Shown: one piece after another, positions 46,767 to 59,689 of the stretch
Position numbering within the stretch: position 1 is the stretch's first letter
How the letters are laid out: every line of letters begins with the position of its first letter
Assembly: GCF_003086295.3 (NCBI RefSeq)
Contig: NC_092051.1
Span: 12,144,810-12,208,809, forward strand
Direction of reading: 5' to 3'
Length of the DNA stretch: 64,000 nucleotides
From: Arachis hypogaea
Taxonomy: Eukaryota > Streptophyta > Magnoliopsida > Fabales > Fabaceae
Program-made: the position numbers and the translations under genes
Notes under the pieces: model-generated
Databases searched by the model: none
Seen by the model: only the letters and a program-made list of their open reading frames with translations
What the model was told of the DNA's origin: nothing

Positions 46767-47959
46767 AGACCGTATTCTGATTTGGGCTGATACAATATTT
46801 TGTCGGACTGGTATCAATAGCGTTTGTTTTAAAATAGTTTTGACGAGTTTCTGTTGGTTTAGACATTATTTAGTTTTCAAGTAAATGAACTTGTTTCCGA
46901 ATTCGTTTTTTAAGCTGATATTTACCGTCTTCGTATGAAGGTCTCAATGTTTTGAAAATACGTGTTACCCTTTCTACTTAATCCGATGCCGCTCTTGATT
47001 CTGAATGTTCAACTCAATTAATTAGTTTCTCGTGGAAAGAGTTATATACTGACAGATAAGGCTATAAAACATAAATGAACTGTGGTGTTTTTTTTTGGAA
47101 ATCTCCATCCTCGCAGTTAAATTGAGTTGAGATGAAACATATTGACGATAAGGGTAATTCAATAATGTTTGAAATGAGGTCTCACTCTTTCTGGTGCGTT
47201 TTGCTATGACATTTACTTCTCAGATAAAAAGGACATTAGAAGTTACGACTTTGTAATGCATGATAGGAAAATGTAACGTAACATAACTGAATACAAGTAA
47301 TTTTACAGCGACAATTGCATCCAGCAGGCGGTTCTTTTTTTTCTTCTTGGTGAAGTTTAATTCAAATTTGAGTGTTAAGGTTACGCTTGAAGATAAAACT
47401 GGTAGGGTGATTGAATATCTGTTCTAATCCCCATGCTAACTCGATTTAACAATCTCACCGGCAATGACACACAAAATTGTGTGATTAAGGCAAAGGAATA
47501 AGAACCCTGTAATTGGCACTCCCTTCCCGCAGTATCTCCTTCCGCGACACTACAAATAAGTGTATTCCCTACATCAAGATTATTTCGTTTTAATAAAGCA
47601 GAGTCCACCAACAAAATAAGCACGGTATTTGACAAATAAACGGTTTGGATATTTATTTACATGTTGCGAATATGGCTCTTCCGGATTCAGGAATTTCGTA
47701 AAATCTGTTTCGCTAAAATCATATTTTGAAATTTCCGAAACGGAAAATAAACCAAGCTATATACAAAAGGGATTATTCCTAAACTTTGTTCCTCTATATT
47801 GTATGCAAATTAATGATACGTCTTCTTACAAGGCCCGTTCGTTAGAAGCTTGCCTGGATAAGTAAATATTTAAATAATCCTAATCTATATGGCCGCAAAC
47901 TTTGTTATACAATTTGGCTTATCCAAAATGAAGGTTAAGCAATTTTGTTGTTTTTCATT
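46767..47959. other. 3' regions between RPL19 and the ethylene receptor
   Basis: RPL19 3' UTR to about 46970, then ordinary intergenic DNA, then the 3' UTR of the minus-strand receptor gene. Open frames here have no domain character. Confidence 0.5.
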
Positions 47960-50942
47960 TTAAAAACTTCTTTGATTCCGTCGACCGGCAAAACCTGCGT
48001 CTTCATCTTTGGCGAAGGCCTTGAATCTAGCTAGGCCTCCACTTCCACTATATGCTTGCCCTCTGTTTGCAGCTTGACGATCCACCAATTCGGGATTGCC
48101 ACTAATCCCAAGTTTAATTATGAATGTAGCTGTGGTCCCTTTGTCCATGCCTTCGCTCTCAATCCATATGTGCCCTCCCATGAGATTCACAAATCTGAAT
48201 CATTTTTTAGTTTTTGACAATAGTCAACAACAAGATTAAACCAAAAACAATAGATGCAAAATAACATCAACAGCAGCCAGTAGAAACTTTGTGAACTCAG
48301 CATTTTTATATTTTAGGTTTATTTTCCCCCTACCTTTTACAAATGGCAAGCCCAAGACCTGCACCACTGGTTGGTCGACCTGGACCGCTCCGAGATTGAG
48401 CAAATTTGGTGAAAAGATGTGGTATATCTTGTGGAGGAATGCCACATCCAGAATCTTTAACCTACACAAAAGAGGATGCTCGGGTCAACAACATAAGGTG
48501 ATAGAAGGTAACAAAGATGTGTTCTTTGTATGCACACCTGTGCCGTATCCCAAGCCGGTAAATACACCTCCACCATTGAATGGAGTGTGGAATCATACCC
48601 CCATCCAATGGTAAAGGATTGTGTGTTGGCACAATATAGAAAGAGTAAAAATAACATTTTTCTTAGAATAGCTAAATTGGCAGAAGAAAAGAAACCATAT
48701 ATCTCTAGGCAGTAGTCATATTTTTAGGCATCTAGGCAGATAACAAAAGAATTCAACCACATTAGAACCTAGTTATAGAACAGAAGCAATCTTTCTGAAA
48801 CTTATTTGTCAACATCAAGACAACTATAATATGACTCATATTTCAGTGCCTCAATCACTACCTGTACTCGTAAGTAAAAATGGCCATCACTTGAAGCTGG
48901 GTAAAACTCGGGAGGTCGCCAATCTTGTAAAGAGTCTGGTTTTGGAACAGTTGCTCTAATAGACACATAGCCCTCCTTAGTGAATTTGACAGCATTACCC
49001 ACAACATTTAATAGAGTTTGCATAAGTCGCTTTTCATCACCAATGGCATGCACAGGAAGATCAGGAGCAATAATTAAAGTAATAGGTAATTTTTTCACAG
49101 ATGCTATAGGCTTTATCAGTTCAACAACCTGCATTGAAGATGGAAAAGAGCATAAGTGTTGGTCATGTTCAAGAACAAATAATGATTTTGATGCTGTTTC
49201 AAGACCCCATGGCTGAAAATCATATGGTAATACCTCTCCCAAAACACCATGAAGATTGATTTTTCCCATTTCTAATTCAAGGCTACCATCTTCCAGTCGA
49301 GAAAGATCCAAAACATCATTGATAAGTGTTGCTAAGACATTACTACTCTTCAATACTGTCTCTATCATGACTCTCTGCTCTGGAGTCAGTTCAGTCTCCA
49401 AAAGAAGTGACGACAATGCTATTATTGCATGCATTGGTGTCCTCATTTCATGATTCATGACAGCAAGGAAATCATTGCGAGCGTGAATAGCCATCTCTGC
49501 CTCCCGTCGAGCTAAATCTAAAGCCACATTTTGTTCCATGAGTTGATCACGAGCTCGCATCGACTCCTCCAAAATAGCAGCATGGGAAAGGGCAACTGCT
49601 ACCTGTTAAGAAACAAAAAATGAATTTAGCATTCAGTTGAATATATTCTTAAACATGAATACTTTGAAATTTCCATATGCAATTGTGGTCATTTAATCTA
49701 ATAAAAAAAAGGCATATTCCTATAAGACACACAATTAATTAAACACAAGCTTCAGGTAGTTAATTCGTCATTATTCCAATAAAAATGCATAACAGAGCTA
49801 TTGTTTAAGGTGAGACCAAGTAGCTAATGGTTGATAGTCACTTCATTATTATATCTTGAAAACAACTTTACTATGACAGTCAGAACAGTACATCAACCGG
49901 CAACAACATTGACTGAATTTGATTAATTTGGCAATTAACAAGGAGTAGATGAATCAGCAGCAGTTAGAATTAGGAAACGGAAGTATGTAATTGAAAACAA
50001 GGACAACCGAGAGAAAGGAAATCTCAAGAAGACCTGATCTGCAACAACATCAACCAATTCCAACTCATGGTCTCGCCACTTTCTAGCGCTGTCAGTAGGG
50101 AGGATGAGAACCATTATTGCATAGCTTTTTGCTGAAAGATCAGGCCAGTCATTGATTTGGAAATTCGAGAGATGTAGCAGAGGCACCCTGACAGCAACTA
50201 CTTCAGGTGGAACATATCTCCCCACAAGAGGCCTAATCCTGGCCAATGGGCATGTGTGCGGTATCCGTGTCGCTCGAGGGCTATTGAAAACTTCAGTGAC
50301 AATGGGAAGGTTTGTTGGCACCGTAGACCCAACTTGAACATGAAAGGTTAAAGTGTGGGAAAGTTGCAGATTCAGACCACTCCTTGATGGCATCCACAAT
50401 GCACATTCCTCCAAGCCTAAAGTCCTACCAAGCTCAACAAGAGTAGTCTTGAGAATGGTATGCCGGTCCAGTGTGCTCCGAATTTCATGAGTCAACATCC
50501 TAACGTGCCTTCCGGTTTCTTCCTGCGTAAGAATAAGGCCCATCTCCCTATCAAGCTCTTCAGCCTTGTTCTTAAGGAACAACTCGCGCGTCTTGACACT
50601 CAACAGATCAGGAATGATGTGAACAAGCATGAGCGCAGTTGCGCATGACACAATGGCACACGAGACCTTGGCGATGGTCATTACCACGGCAACGGCCTTG
50701 GAGTGCACAGAGAATGTCCAGAGGTTAATGAAATGAGTTGCTCCACAGAGAACAATAAAAGCACCAAACTGCATAAGCACCCATCTATAAGGGAAGAATG
50801 CAGATTTCTGAACAAAATAGATCAGCTCTACAGGAATAGAGAAATATGCGAGTGCAATTAGGACATCCGAAATATACTGATACTTGACAAGAAGTTCGTC
50901 AGGTGGATACGGTGTCTCTATACAATCACATGCTTCCATCAT
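47960..50942 (-). CDS. ERS1: Ethylene receptor, ERS1 type
   Basis: An ER-membrane ethylene receptor and negative regulator of ethylene signalling. Five coding exons: 50942-50034, 49602-49234, 49128-48862, 48461-48334, 48194-47960, giving 635 aa. The N-terminus has the dimerising Cys pair (C5, C7) and three transmembrane helices with the copper/ethylene ligands C66 and H70 (FIVLCGATH). A GAF domain covers about 158-305. The histidine-kinase region has the H box (H354 in [12 protein letters not shown]), N box ([10 protein letters not shown]), G1 (DSGCGIPP), F (FTKF) and G2 ([11 protein letters not shown]). It ends soon after the kinase with no receiver domain and no extra N-terminal helix, so it is subfamily 1, ERS1 rather than ETR1. 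Two ATGs in tandem open the frame; either could start. No defects are seen. Confidence 0.96.
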
Positions 50943-51540
50943 CTTTTACAATATTTATCAACGGATCTGTCAACACCAAAGGCAGGTATTGTTAACGCAG
51001 ATTTCACAAAACACACTATTATCAGTCTGTGGCACAGTTCAATTCAATCACAACCGTGTATACGAACTTCAGAATCAACAACTACTATACTACCACCATT
51101 TACTTGGACTTAGACCCGATTTGACTATTAACTTGCACTTATGAACCGGAGTTGAAAAAAGTTGAAGAATCACAAAAACATGAGCTGAGAGAGACCAAAC
51201 ACGAGAGATCATGGAGCTCAAATCCCATCATTTGGTAGTAAAACCCATCGTAAGGTAAATGGAAATAAAAACATTGAATCTAGGTCCGAAACAAGGTTAC
51301 ATAATCAACTAAATAGAATGAGTTTAATAATGATAGGAACAAATCTGAAGAAAAATCAGCGTGAGCATTCATGAATGAATCGTAAAGCAAACCAAGCAAA
51401 GCCAAGTGTAGCTAATAAGTAAATAAATAAAGAAGAAAAAGAAGAAGCAGAGAAAGAGAAAGAATACCAAGAAGAAGAAGGAAGCTGAGGAGCTAGATGC
51501 AGAGGAGAGTTGCTGTGGAGTAGGGGGAGCCGCCCATTTG
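50943..51540 (-). promoter_or_regulatory. ERS1 5' UTR with a probable 5' UTR intron
   Basis: On the minus strand a donor (GGTATTCTTT, GT at 51467-51466) and an acceptor (TTGACAG, AG at 50968-50967) define a roughly 500-base intron just before the start codon. The upstream exon (about 51468-51540) is CT-rich. Introns at this position are known in ethylene receptor genes. The transcription start is not fixed. Confidence 0.5.
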
Positions 51541-54085
51541 ATTAGGCGGACACATTTCTTTTTTTCTTTTTCTTTTTCTTTTTTTTTTTTTTTGGTTGCA
51601 GTAAGAGAAGAGGAGAGAAAAGAAATGAGAAGAAAGCAAGCAAGATTAGAGAAAAGCCGAAAAGGAGAGAAAAGATGAAAAATGAAAAAAAAAAAAAAAA
51701 GAGAGAGAGAGAAGGTGCTTCCCCTCTGGGCTCACGGACAACGATGACGACTCTCACTCCCAACTTGGTTCACTTCAAACAATTGGTAGCGCGTGCTTCT
51801 TCCTCCGCTTTTCTTCCCTTTCTACACGTGACCCACCCTTCATTTTCTATTTTCTTTCCTTAATATATGGGGTTTTTTAACTTTTTTTTCTTAGACAAAA
51901 TTATCATAAAAAAAGAAAACACTAAAATTATTTTGTATTTAATTTATTTTTTATAGAATAATATATTGATATTATGATATCAAAAATATTATTTGTATAT
52001 TAAAATTAGTTACTAACATATTTATATATAAATATATGTATAATTTAATTTATTTTAATGTATATTTATATTTTAATATATTTTTTATTGATAACTGATT
52101 TTAATAATTAATTTTGATATACATATAATATAATAATTAATAAATTAAAATAAGTGATTGCTTCATTCATCTAGTATTTTAAAAGTAATACAATTAAATT
52201 CGATTTTTATAAGTTTTTAAAAATATCAAGATAAAAACACTAATTTCATTTTAATAACGTGATAATTTCTAAAAATTATTTTAATTTCAAATCAATAAAT
52301 GAATATACAATGAATAATTAAAATTTTATATTGCATGAACAAAATTTTTTATAACTTAAATTATAAAAAAAAAAAAACAAATGAGTTATCGACCGTACGC
52401 TAAGAATTTCTCATATTTTAATTTTTGGGAAGGAAATTGATTGGCTCGTTTTATTAGTGTCTTAGGTCATGGACAAATGGACAATGGGCAGTGGACCCAC
52501 TAAAATTTTCCCTTTCGAGCTAGGGGGAACGTTCTAACTTCGAAGTTCCAACCTCTACATTAATTAATTAATTAATTAATTAATTAATTAATTAAAGTCT
52601 TGCAACTACTGCAAGGGTAATATTTTTTGTTGTGTTTATCTATCATATGTTCTTAAGACATATATTAAAATTATAAAATAATTTTTTTATTAAAAATATA
52701 AAAAATTTAAAATTTTAATATATTTATTTTATATTTATTAAATAAAAATATTTAAAATAACCTATTAATAATAAATTTATCATATTTAGAATTATGGGAC
52801 ATAGAATTACTATGAAAATTATTTTAAATGAAGCAATAGACTTTAGAGAGTTTAATTGTATTGCACATTTATAATCTCTTTGGCTGCATTTAAAAAGAAA
52901 ATTAAAATTGTAAGACAGAGATTAGATTGAAACTAAAATAAATTTTTATATTATATTTAGTATAAATTTTATAAAATTAAATTATGTTTTAATATTTTAT
53001 TTAATTTAAGATAAATATATAAATAAAATAAAAATATTTATTAGAATATTCAAATATTTTTAGTAGAATATATTGTTAAAGTTTTAGTTATTGTTCTTAA
53101 AAATTTTTAGTTCTTGTGCCTTTATTTTTTAAAAATATTTAAAAAAATTAAAATTTTATATTCTAGTCTTTAGTTACTAAACACAATATTGATTTACAGC
53201 TTCTCAATTCTAATTTCAATTTCTAAAAAAATACGATCTTTGAATTATAATTAGTTGATAATGATGTGCTTGGAATTCTCTTTGTATGGAAATAGTTCAA
53301 TTCAAATTTTTTTAATTAATTATTAAGTATAAATTTTTATTATTTAATATTTTTTCTTATTTTATCTAAAGAATATATAATTAAAAATCACACTTTATAA
53401 CAATATTGATAAAATTTATTTTCGTATTCACCTAAGTTGATTAGGGTCCTACTTTTTCTTCCGGATGAATTTTGATTTGATTATGTGAAAGAGCATATTA
53501 ATTAAATGATGTTTACGATGCGATTTAAATTGGTTTTGAGTAAAAAATTTATTTAATTTAAATATTAATTTTATTTATAATATAATTTAAATTAGATATT
53601 CTTTTTTCAGACAATTCAATATAAGACAATTCAATTTCAAATGTTTGAATTAGATTGGATTGAATTTGTAATTTTATAAATAAAAAAATTAAATATACAT
53701 AACAAATTTTAATATTAAATTTTAAATAATTAATAATAAAATAATAATAGAAACATAATTATTATTGATTAAAATAAATAAATAAATATCTTTTTAAATT
53801 CATAAAATATTTACTAAATAATAATAATACGTAAATAAAATATAAACTGAATATATTATAAATAATATTTTAAATGTAATAATAAAATAATAATATTATA
53901 TTTATTGTGTGATTTGAATTAAATTAAATAAATTTAAAAATAATTTTAAAATTCAATTTAATTGATGTGGTTTACCAAAATTAAAATTTAATTAAATTTA
54001 AATTATTTTAGTTTTAATCAATTTTCGATATGGATGGAATGGAAAGCTATTTAATTTGTGTCTGTTTAATTTGAACACCCCATTA
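51541..54085. other. ERS1 promoter region and AT-rich intergenic DNA
   Basis: Includes a poly(T)/CTTT tract (51552-51592), a poly(A)/(GA)n tract (51687-51712) and a perfect (AATT)n microsatellite at about 52557-52596. The rest is more than 80% A+T by eye, without a gene. Confidence 0.5.
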
Positions 54086-54304
54086 TTAATTATCCAAAGA
54101 TGCACGCATCTCGTTAAAGAATTGACCAATGGAAAAAGAAGATCCATCGTCTAATTCTCCTAAATCAGGATGTTGGCCCGTGTACAATGTATTTGAGAAA
54201 CAGTAACTATCACCACACACCACATCGACGGCTACACATAAATATAAATTTGCTTTGCTCAACACATTCGTGTCCGAAAGGCTATTTAAAGATAAGTTTG
54301 TCAT
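54086..54304 (-). pseudogene. Unrecognised coding-like fragment
   Basis: A 72-codon frame contains the segment YTGQHPDLGELDDGSSFSIG and then FFNEMRASLDN. Its balanced composition stands out in AT-rich DNA, as would a relic exon. I do not recognise the family and see no partner exons. Confidence 0.3.
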
Positions 54305-54713
54305 AAACCTACATTTAATATTAATTGAAAGTTATATTCTTTAATATTATTTTAAAGCACTCGTTAATATTTTTAAATAGAATTAATCTCCATATACAAG
54401 TCTTTTTGTTATATAAGTCTTACAAGTTCTGAAAATTTCTTACCCCTAAAATGCGTCTCTTCTGGCACGTCTACTCCACGTGCCTTTTAACAGATTTTTC
54501 AATCAATTAACGCGCGAATATATAACTTTTTTTTTCTGAAAGGATTTCCTTTCCTTTTTTGAATTTCTTCTGTGTTTTTGTACTTTCTCTTTGCGATCTC
54601 TTTCTTGCGTTTCTCTCTGTGTTCTTTTTGTTTGTTTTTCTCGATTTTCATTGTTTCTGAAATTAAGCTCTGAAATCGTTTTGAAATCAAGCTCTGAAAT
54701 CGTTTTGAAGATA

Positions 54714-57700
54714 ATGGATGATTTAACTTCAGATTGTCAGCTGAATCAGAGCGAAGTGGATTTTGAATTTGAATCCAAAGAAGTTCCTGAGGTGTGGTTT
54801 AACTCCAGTATATGAATAATTTGTTAGTAGTTTATGATTGTAGAGCTGAATAATTTTGTGAACATTGCCAGTGATATTTGCTGTTCATTGTTTGAATTGA
54901 ATGTAATGTCCTAATTCTGATGAATTTTCTGCATTTTATATCAGACTTTCGGGGGTAAATTAGGATATTTGGGTGTACTTTAGGAAAGTTTGAGTGTATT
55001 TACAGGTTCTGACTTTTCATTTGACCGAGGGTTAATTGTCTTATTCTTTTAGTTGAACTATTTTAGTTTCTGTTTGATGATGATTCATGAATCTAATTTT
55101 TGTTATTTTTGTGATGGTTTTATAGTTGTATTTGAATTCTATGCTTTATGCTTGTTTTAATATGCTGTATTTTGGACTTTTTTGGGTGTATTTTGCAGCC
55201 CCTCTGTGATGTTGATGAGCAGTTTGTTCCCAATGTTGAGATGACTTTTAATACCCTTGAAGATGCTACAAAATTCTACAAGAATTATTCGAAAGCTGCA
55301 GGTTTTTCTACAAGAGTTCAGGCAAAAATAAGAAGGGAAACGAAATTAAGAATCAATTGATTACATGTAGCAGAGAGGCGAAATGAAAATAAAAAATATC
55401 TCCAACGGAGAAGACAAACCCCTCAGTAGGATTAAATTGTCCCGCAAAAATTTATATACACATATTGAAGAACATCGGTGTATGGATCATTTTCAAGGTC
55501 GTGTTGCATCATTCACATCTTTGTCGTGCAAATCAAGCAGAGATGCTTAAACAGCACATAGAACTAATCATGTGCGTGCGTCGTACAATAGAGAATAACG
55601 AGGAAGCCAGTATCAGACCAAGCAAAACTTACCAGTAATTTGTGACAGCAATCGGGGGTCACCGCGAGTTAAATTTTATCGAAAAAGACGTGAGAAATTA
55701 CATTACGAGAGAAGTGCGAAATGTTTCGAAACTAGAGGATGCAAAAGAATTTGGGAAATACTTATTAAGAATGAAAGAGAAGAATCAGAATTTCTTTTTT
55801 GAGCTTGAACTCGAGGACGATCAGTCGATTAAGCTTGCTTTTTGGGCGGACGCAAGGAGCAGCGCTGCCTGTGAGTATTTCGGAGATGTTATTTCATTTG
55901 ACACTACCTACAATACAAATAGGTAATATGCTGTTCTGGTTTATGATGTTGAATTAATGTTGTTTTATTAATCTAGCAGCAGAGGTGTATATTGGACTTT
56001 TTTGGGTGTAGAAGGTTATTATTTGGATGTATTTAACGACTTCAATTCTGTTTTGTCGTAATCTGTTTCAGGTATAATATGGTTTTTGGTTCTTTTGTCG
56101 GGGTAAATCACCACGGTCAGTCAACACTTCTGGGATGTACTTTGATGAAAAACGAAGATATTCAATCATTCAAATGGTTATTTAAATGTTGACTACATTG
56201 CATGGGAGAAAATGCTCCAAAAAAGATTCTCACCGATCAATGCGCATCGATGCTAAGGGCTATCGAGGCTTGTATGTCCACAACAATTCACCATTAGTGT
56301 ATTTGGCACATCATGAAGAAGATTCTAAGCAAATTAAACGGCTACAAGAGACACCTAAAAATCGAACAAGACATAAGCCATGTTGTTTGGAACTCTCACA
56401 CCAAAGAATCATTTGATAGGAATTGGAATGATTTTCTGATAAAGTATGGTCTTGTGGAACACAAGTGGCTTTCAGGTAATGTCTTTTGAAATCTACAGCA
56501 GAGGTGTAAATTGCATATTTTTTGGTGTATTATAGTTCTAATTTAGATGCTTTTTGTAGAGCTTTACGAAGACCGTCATATATGGATTCCAATTTATCTC
56601 GATCACCACTTATGGGCCTGATGGGTGGAAAAATGCCGGTTAAGAATTTCTAAAAATTATATTTTCTAAACTGCGTTGTGAGTACAATCTTAACCGACAA
56701 AATTCCCACTATCAATTTAAAATATGTCACAATTAAAAATAACTGGGAGTAGAATCTCGGGTCGTTTCCCAAAGAGTTGACACAATGATGTTAATTATTG
56801 GTCAGGAATTTTCTGAATATTTTTTTTGAAGTTTGAGAACAGAAAAATAAATGGCAAGAAATTTAAGCACTGAATAATAACAAGGGGTGTTATGTATTTA
56901 ATAAAAAGGTCTTGGCTAGGAGTGAAAAATGGAGTTCCTATCCTTGTTGATTTTTTCCAAGTATAATAGTAAAAGTTTATTGCTTCCACTTAGTTATCCT
57001 CTTGCAGTTGCAGGAAAGTCAAGTGGGTAGCACTAACTCTGATTCATAAGTCCTAGTCACTTCCTATGGAAGGATTAGAATTAGTGAAATATGAGTTAGC
57101 CAGCAATTCCCAATTACAATTGATACTTGAGTATTCCGACTCAAGGGTTTCCAATTAATCAACTCCAAAGCCAAGTTGGAATATCTACTCCATTAACATG
57201 AATGCCATTTTCACAAACATGTCAAAGGAGTAAATAAAAGACATGGTGATTATAATAAATTGATAAAATTAAAATTGGCACGAACAATAATTAAAACGAA
57301 TCAAACAAGCAATAGGAAAAAAATAAATATAAAAATACTTCACTGCATTAATAGAACTAAAAAATAACAATATCCATATATGAACACAAAGCAATTAAAT
57401 GAAAAAGAGTAATTGAGTTATTAGAAAAGCAAACTAAAGAGATGATGACTTCAATAGAAGGTAGTAGTAGCTCTCTCAATATCCAATCCAAAGCAAAACT
57501 AAGAAATCTAAGAACCCTAGGAGGAGTAGTGTTTTCCTCTCTCTAGAATTCAAAAACTAAAACCAAAACTAAGTGAAAGTGAAGTGTCTTCAGTCTCAGC
57601 TACACCCTTGCCTCTAGTCTGCGTTTTTGGGCTTGAAACTGGGTCCAAATCAGCCCAGAAATCGCCCTCAGCGAGTTCTGATAAGGGCAGCACGTGACGC

Positions 57701-59180
57701 TCTGTCACGCGTATGTGTCGGCCACGCGTACGCGTCGCTGGACTTTTGCGCTTGTCACGCGTACGCGTCACTGTAAGATGCGCCAATACACGCGCACGCG
57801 TCAGCCATGCGTGCGCGTCGCTCCTCGCTTCTCAGCTCCTTAGTTTCTTGTGTTCCTTCCACTTTAACATGCTTCCTCTTCATCCTTTGAGTCATTCATG
57901 CCCTGTAATCCAGAAAACACTTAACAAACATATTACGGCATCGAATGGTATAAAGGAGAATTAAAAATTAATCATTTTAAGGCATAGGAAGCAAGTTTTC
58001 AATCATAGCACAAAATTAAGAAGGAAATGAAAAACATGCAATTTTCATGAATAAGTGTGAGATTAATTGACACAAACCCACTCAATTCGGTCCAAAATAT
58101 ATCATAAAATAGTGGTGCATCAGGGTCAGGATGAGAAGCACACAAAGGAGCGAAAGCATGCATACCTTTTTTAACAAGTTCATTATGCGGAACAGCTCAC
58201 TTATCCAATTCGTCAAACAATACGATAATTGCCTCGGAAGCAGGGAGCAAAGAGAGAGAAGATCGAATGCTGCAGATTTTCACACCATCATAACATGTGC
58301 AACAAAATCCTCAATAGAAGCTCAGTTTCAACAGGTGTACACTCACCAAAAGTTCAGAGAAGTCCAAGCAAAATTCAGAGGAAAGGTGAATTGTATCACA
58401 AGATCAACGAACTCCGCTCTAGGCTATTTGGTATATGAAATTGTAGAACAAATTTCCAACTCAACATTCAACAAGTTTGTGGTTACATATGACTCGGTAG
58501 CAGCCCAAGTGAAATGCCAGTGCTTATTATTTGAGTCAAGAGTGATATTGTACCGTGACTCCCTAAGCGTGTTAAGCTTTGAACGAGTAAACAAAGTGTC
58601 ACCGAGATACATATAGGAACGATAGAGCAAAAACGTAAAGAGGAGACACACACACATCAAGAGCAGCTACGACGAGCCAGTGTTGGAGCCAAGAAACAAG
58701 AGGTTTGACGAATTGGTGTTTCGTTCACAAAATATATGCGAATTTGCATCAGAATTTGAGGAGCTCACAGCCATTTTGCACTGCGACTACGATAACGTCG
58801 TGGTTGAGATGCAAGAACTGAAAGCCAAAAGGAAGGGAACATGTTCGTCATCTCACGAAGATGCTAACTTGGAATCTGTTAACGAGCTTCAAAGCCCTCT
58901 AAGGGTGAGAACAGGAGGACGTCCCAAAATAGACTAGGTTCAAAGTTGGACAAACAGATTGCAAATGCCTCAAAGAAAAAGAAAACGAAAGCTCTAAACG
59001 AGGTAAAAGTGGTGTTCTTTAAACAGGGGGTAATTAAATTTATTTTTTTTGTTAATAGTTTTGCTAATATGTGAGTTTATTTTTTTCAGTTGAACCTTTT
59101 TTATGGCGCATTAATGGTGCAACTAAATTCCAGCCAATATCATGGACATGTTATGAATTATCAGTTCAGAGATTCAGCAG
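54714..59180 (+). pseudogene. FAR1/FRS-type (MULE-derived) transposase gene, broken
   Basis: Start MDDLTSDCQLNQSEVDFEFE at 54714. A FAR1 DNA-binding domain begins at about 55210 (FNTLEDATKFYKNYSKAAGF), followed by further pieces at 55380-55925, 56073-56480, 56557-56618, 58123-58615 and 58680-58937. The MULE transposase core is visible: SFDTTYNTN, SFVGVNHHGQSTLLG, ILTDQCASMLRAIE. Defects include a frameshift and stops near 55350-55400, a TAA at 55636-55638, a frameshift after ATTHH near 56290, and a 1.5 kb LTR insertion at 56619-58122. The SWIM motif keeps its first two Cys (VKCQC) but the usual third Cys and His read ILYRD. Whether it derived from an autonomous transposon or a host FRS gene is open; the neighbouring ULP1-like gene favours a transposon. 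Confidence 0.85.
56619..58122. mobile_element. Solo LTR (1.5 kb) inserted in the FAR1-type gene
   Basis: Starts TGATGGGTGG and ends GTGGTGCATCA, so TGATG...CATCA ends, flanked by GGGCC (56614-56618) and GGGTC (58123-58127), a 5 bp duplication with one mismatch. It splits the FAR1 frame exactly between YLDHHLWA and MRSTQRSESMH, which are adjacent in related proteins. No internal retrotransposon genes. It contains a CpG-rich block (57690-57830) of repeated CACGCGTACGCGTC words. Superfamily uncertain; LTR retrotransposon is clear. Confidence 0.8.
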
Positions 59181-59689
59181 CAGGTGATAGATTTTTGGGT
59201 GTATAGTCACAGTATTTTAGTGTAACGATCAATTTTTTTGGTGTATTTCTGCATTCTCTAGTTTTTGACATTTTCTTTTTTTTTATATATTTTTCAGATG
59301 CTGCTATTTGTGTTGGAAATTAGTGTCTTGTTTATATTTGTTTGTTTTAAATTTACAATACATATACAATTCAATTCTTAAAGAGGTTAACAATTCAAAT
59401 TTCTGAATTTCCACAACTCTTGGTTGGTTTTTCCAAGAAAATATATAAGCACTCAATTTGGGTGTATACCGGTTATTTTTGGGTATATTATGAAAGTAAT
59501 TAGGCATATTAGTATGTTTTGTTATTATTTTCCTTGATTTTTTTAAACCCGTAATTGACAGCTTTTGAATACAGCACAGACAGTTTATTTATGCAAAAAC
59601 AATTTATAATAAGATTGGATTAAATATACACAAACTTTACAAAAAGTGTTCAAACTATTCCAAGATTACACACCATTCAAACTAATCAC

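Noticed and set aside
50943..51144. Open frame opposite the ERS1 leader
   Set aside because: Lies in the 5' UTR intron on the opposite strand and has no domain.
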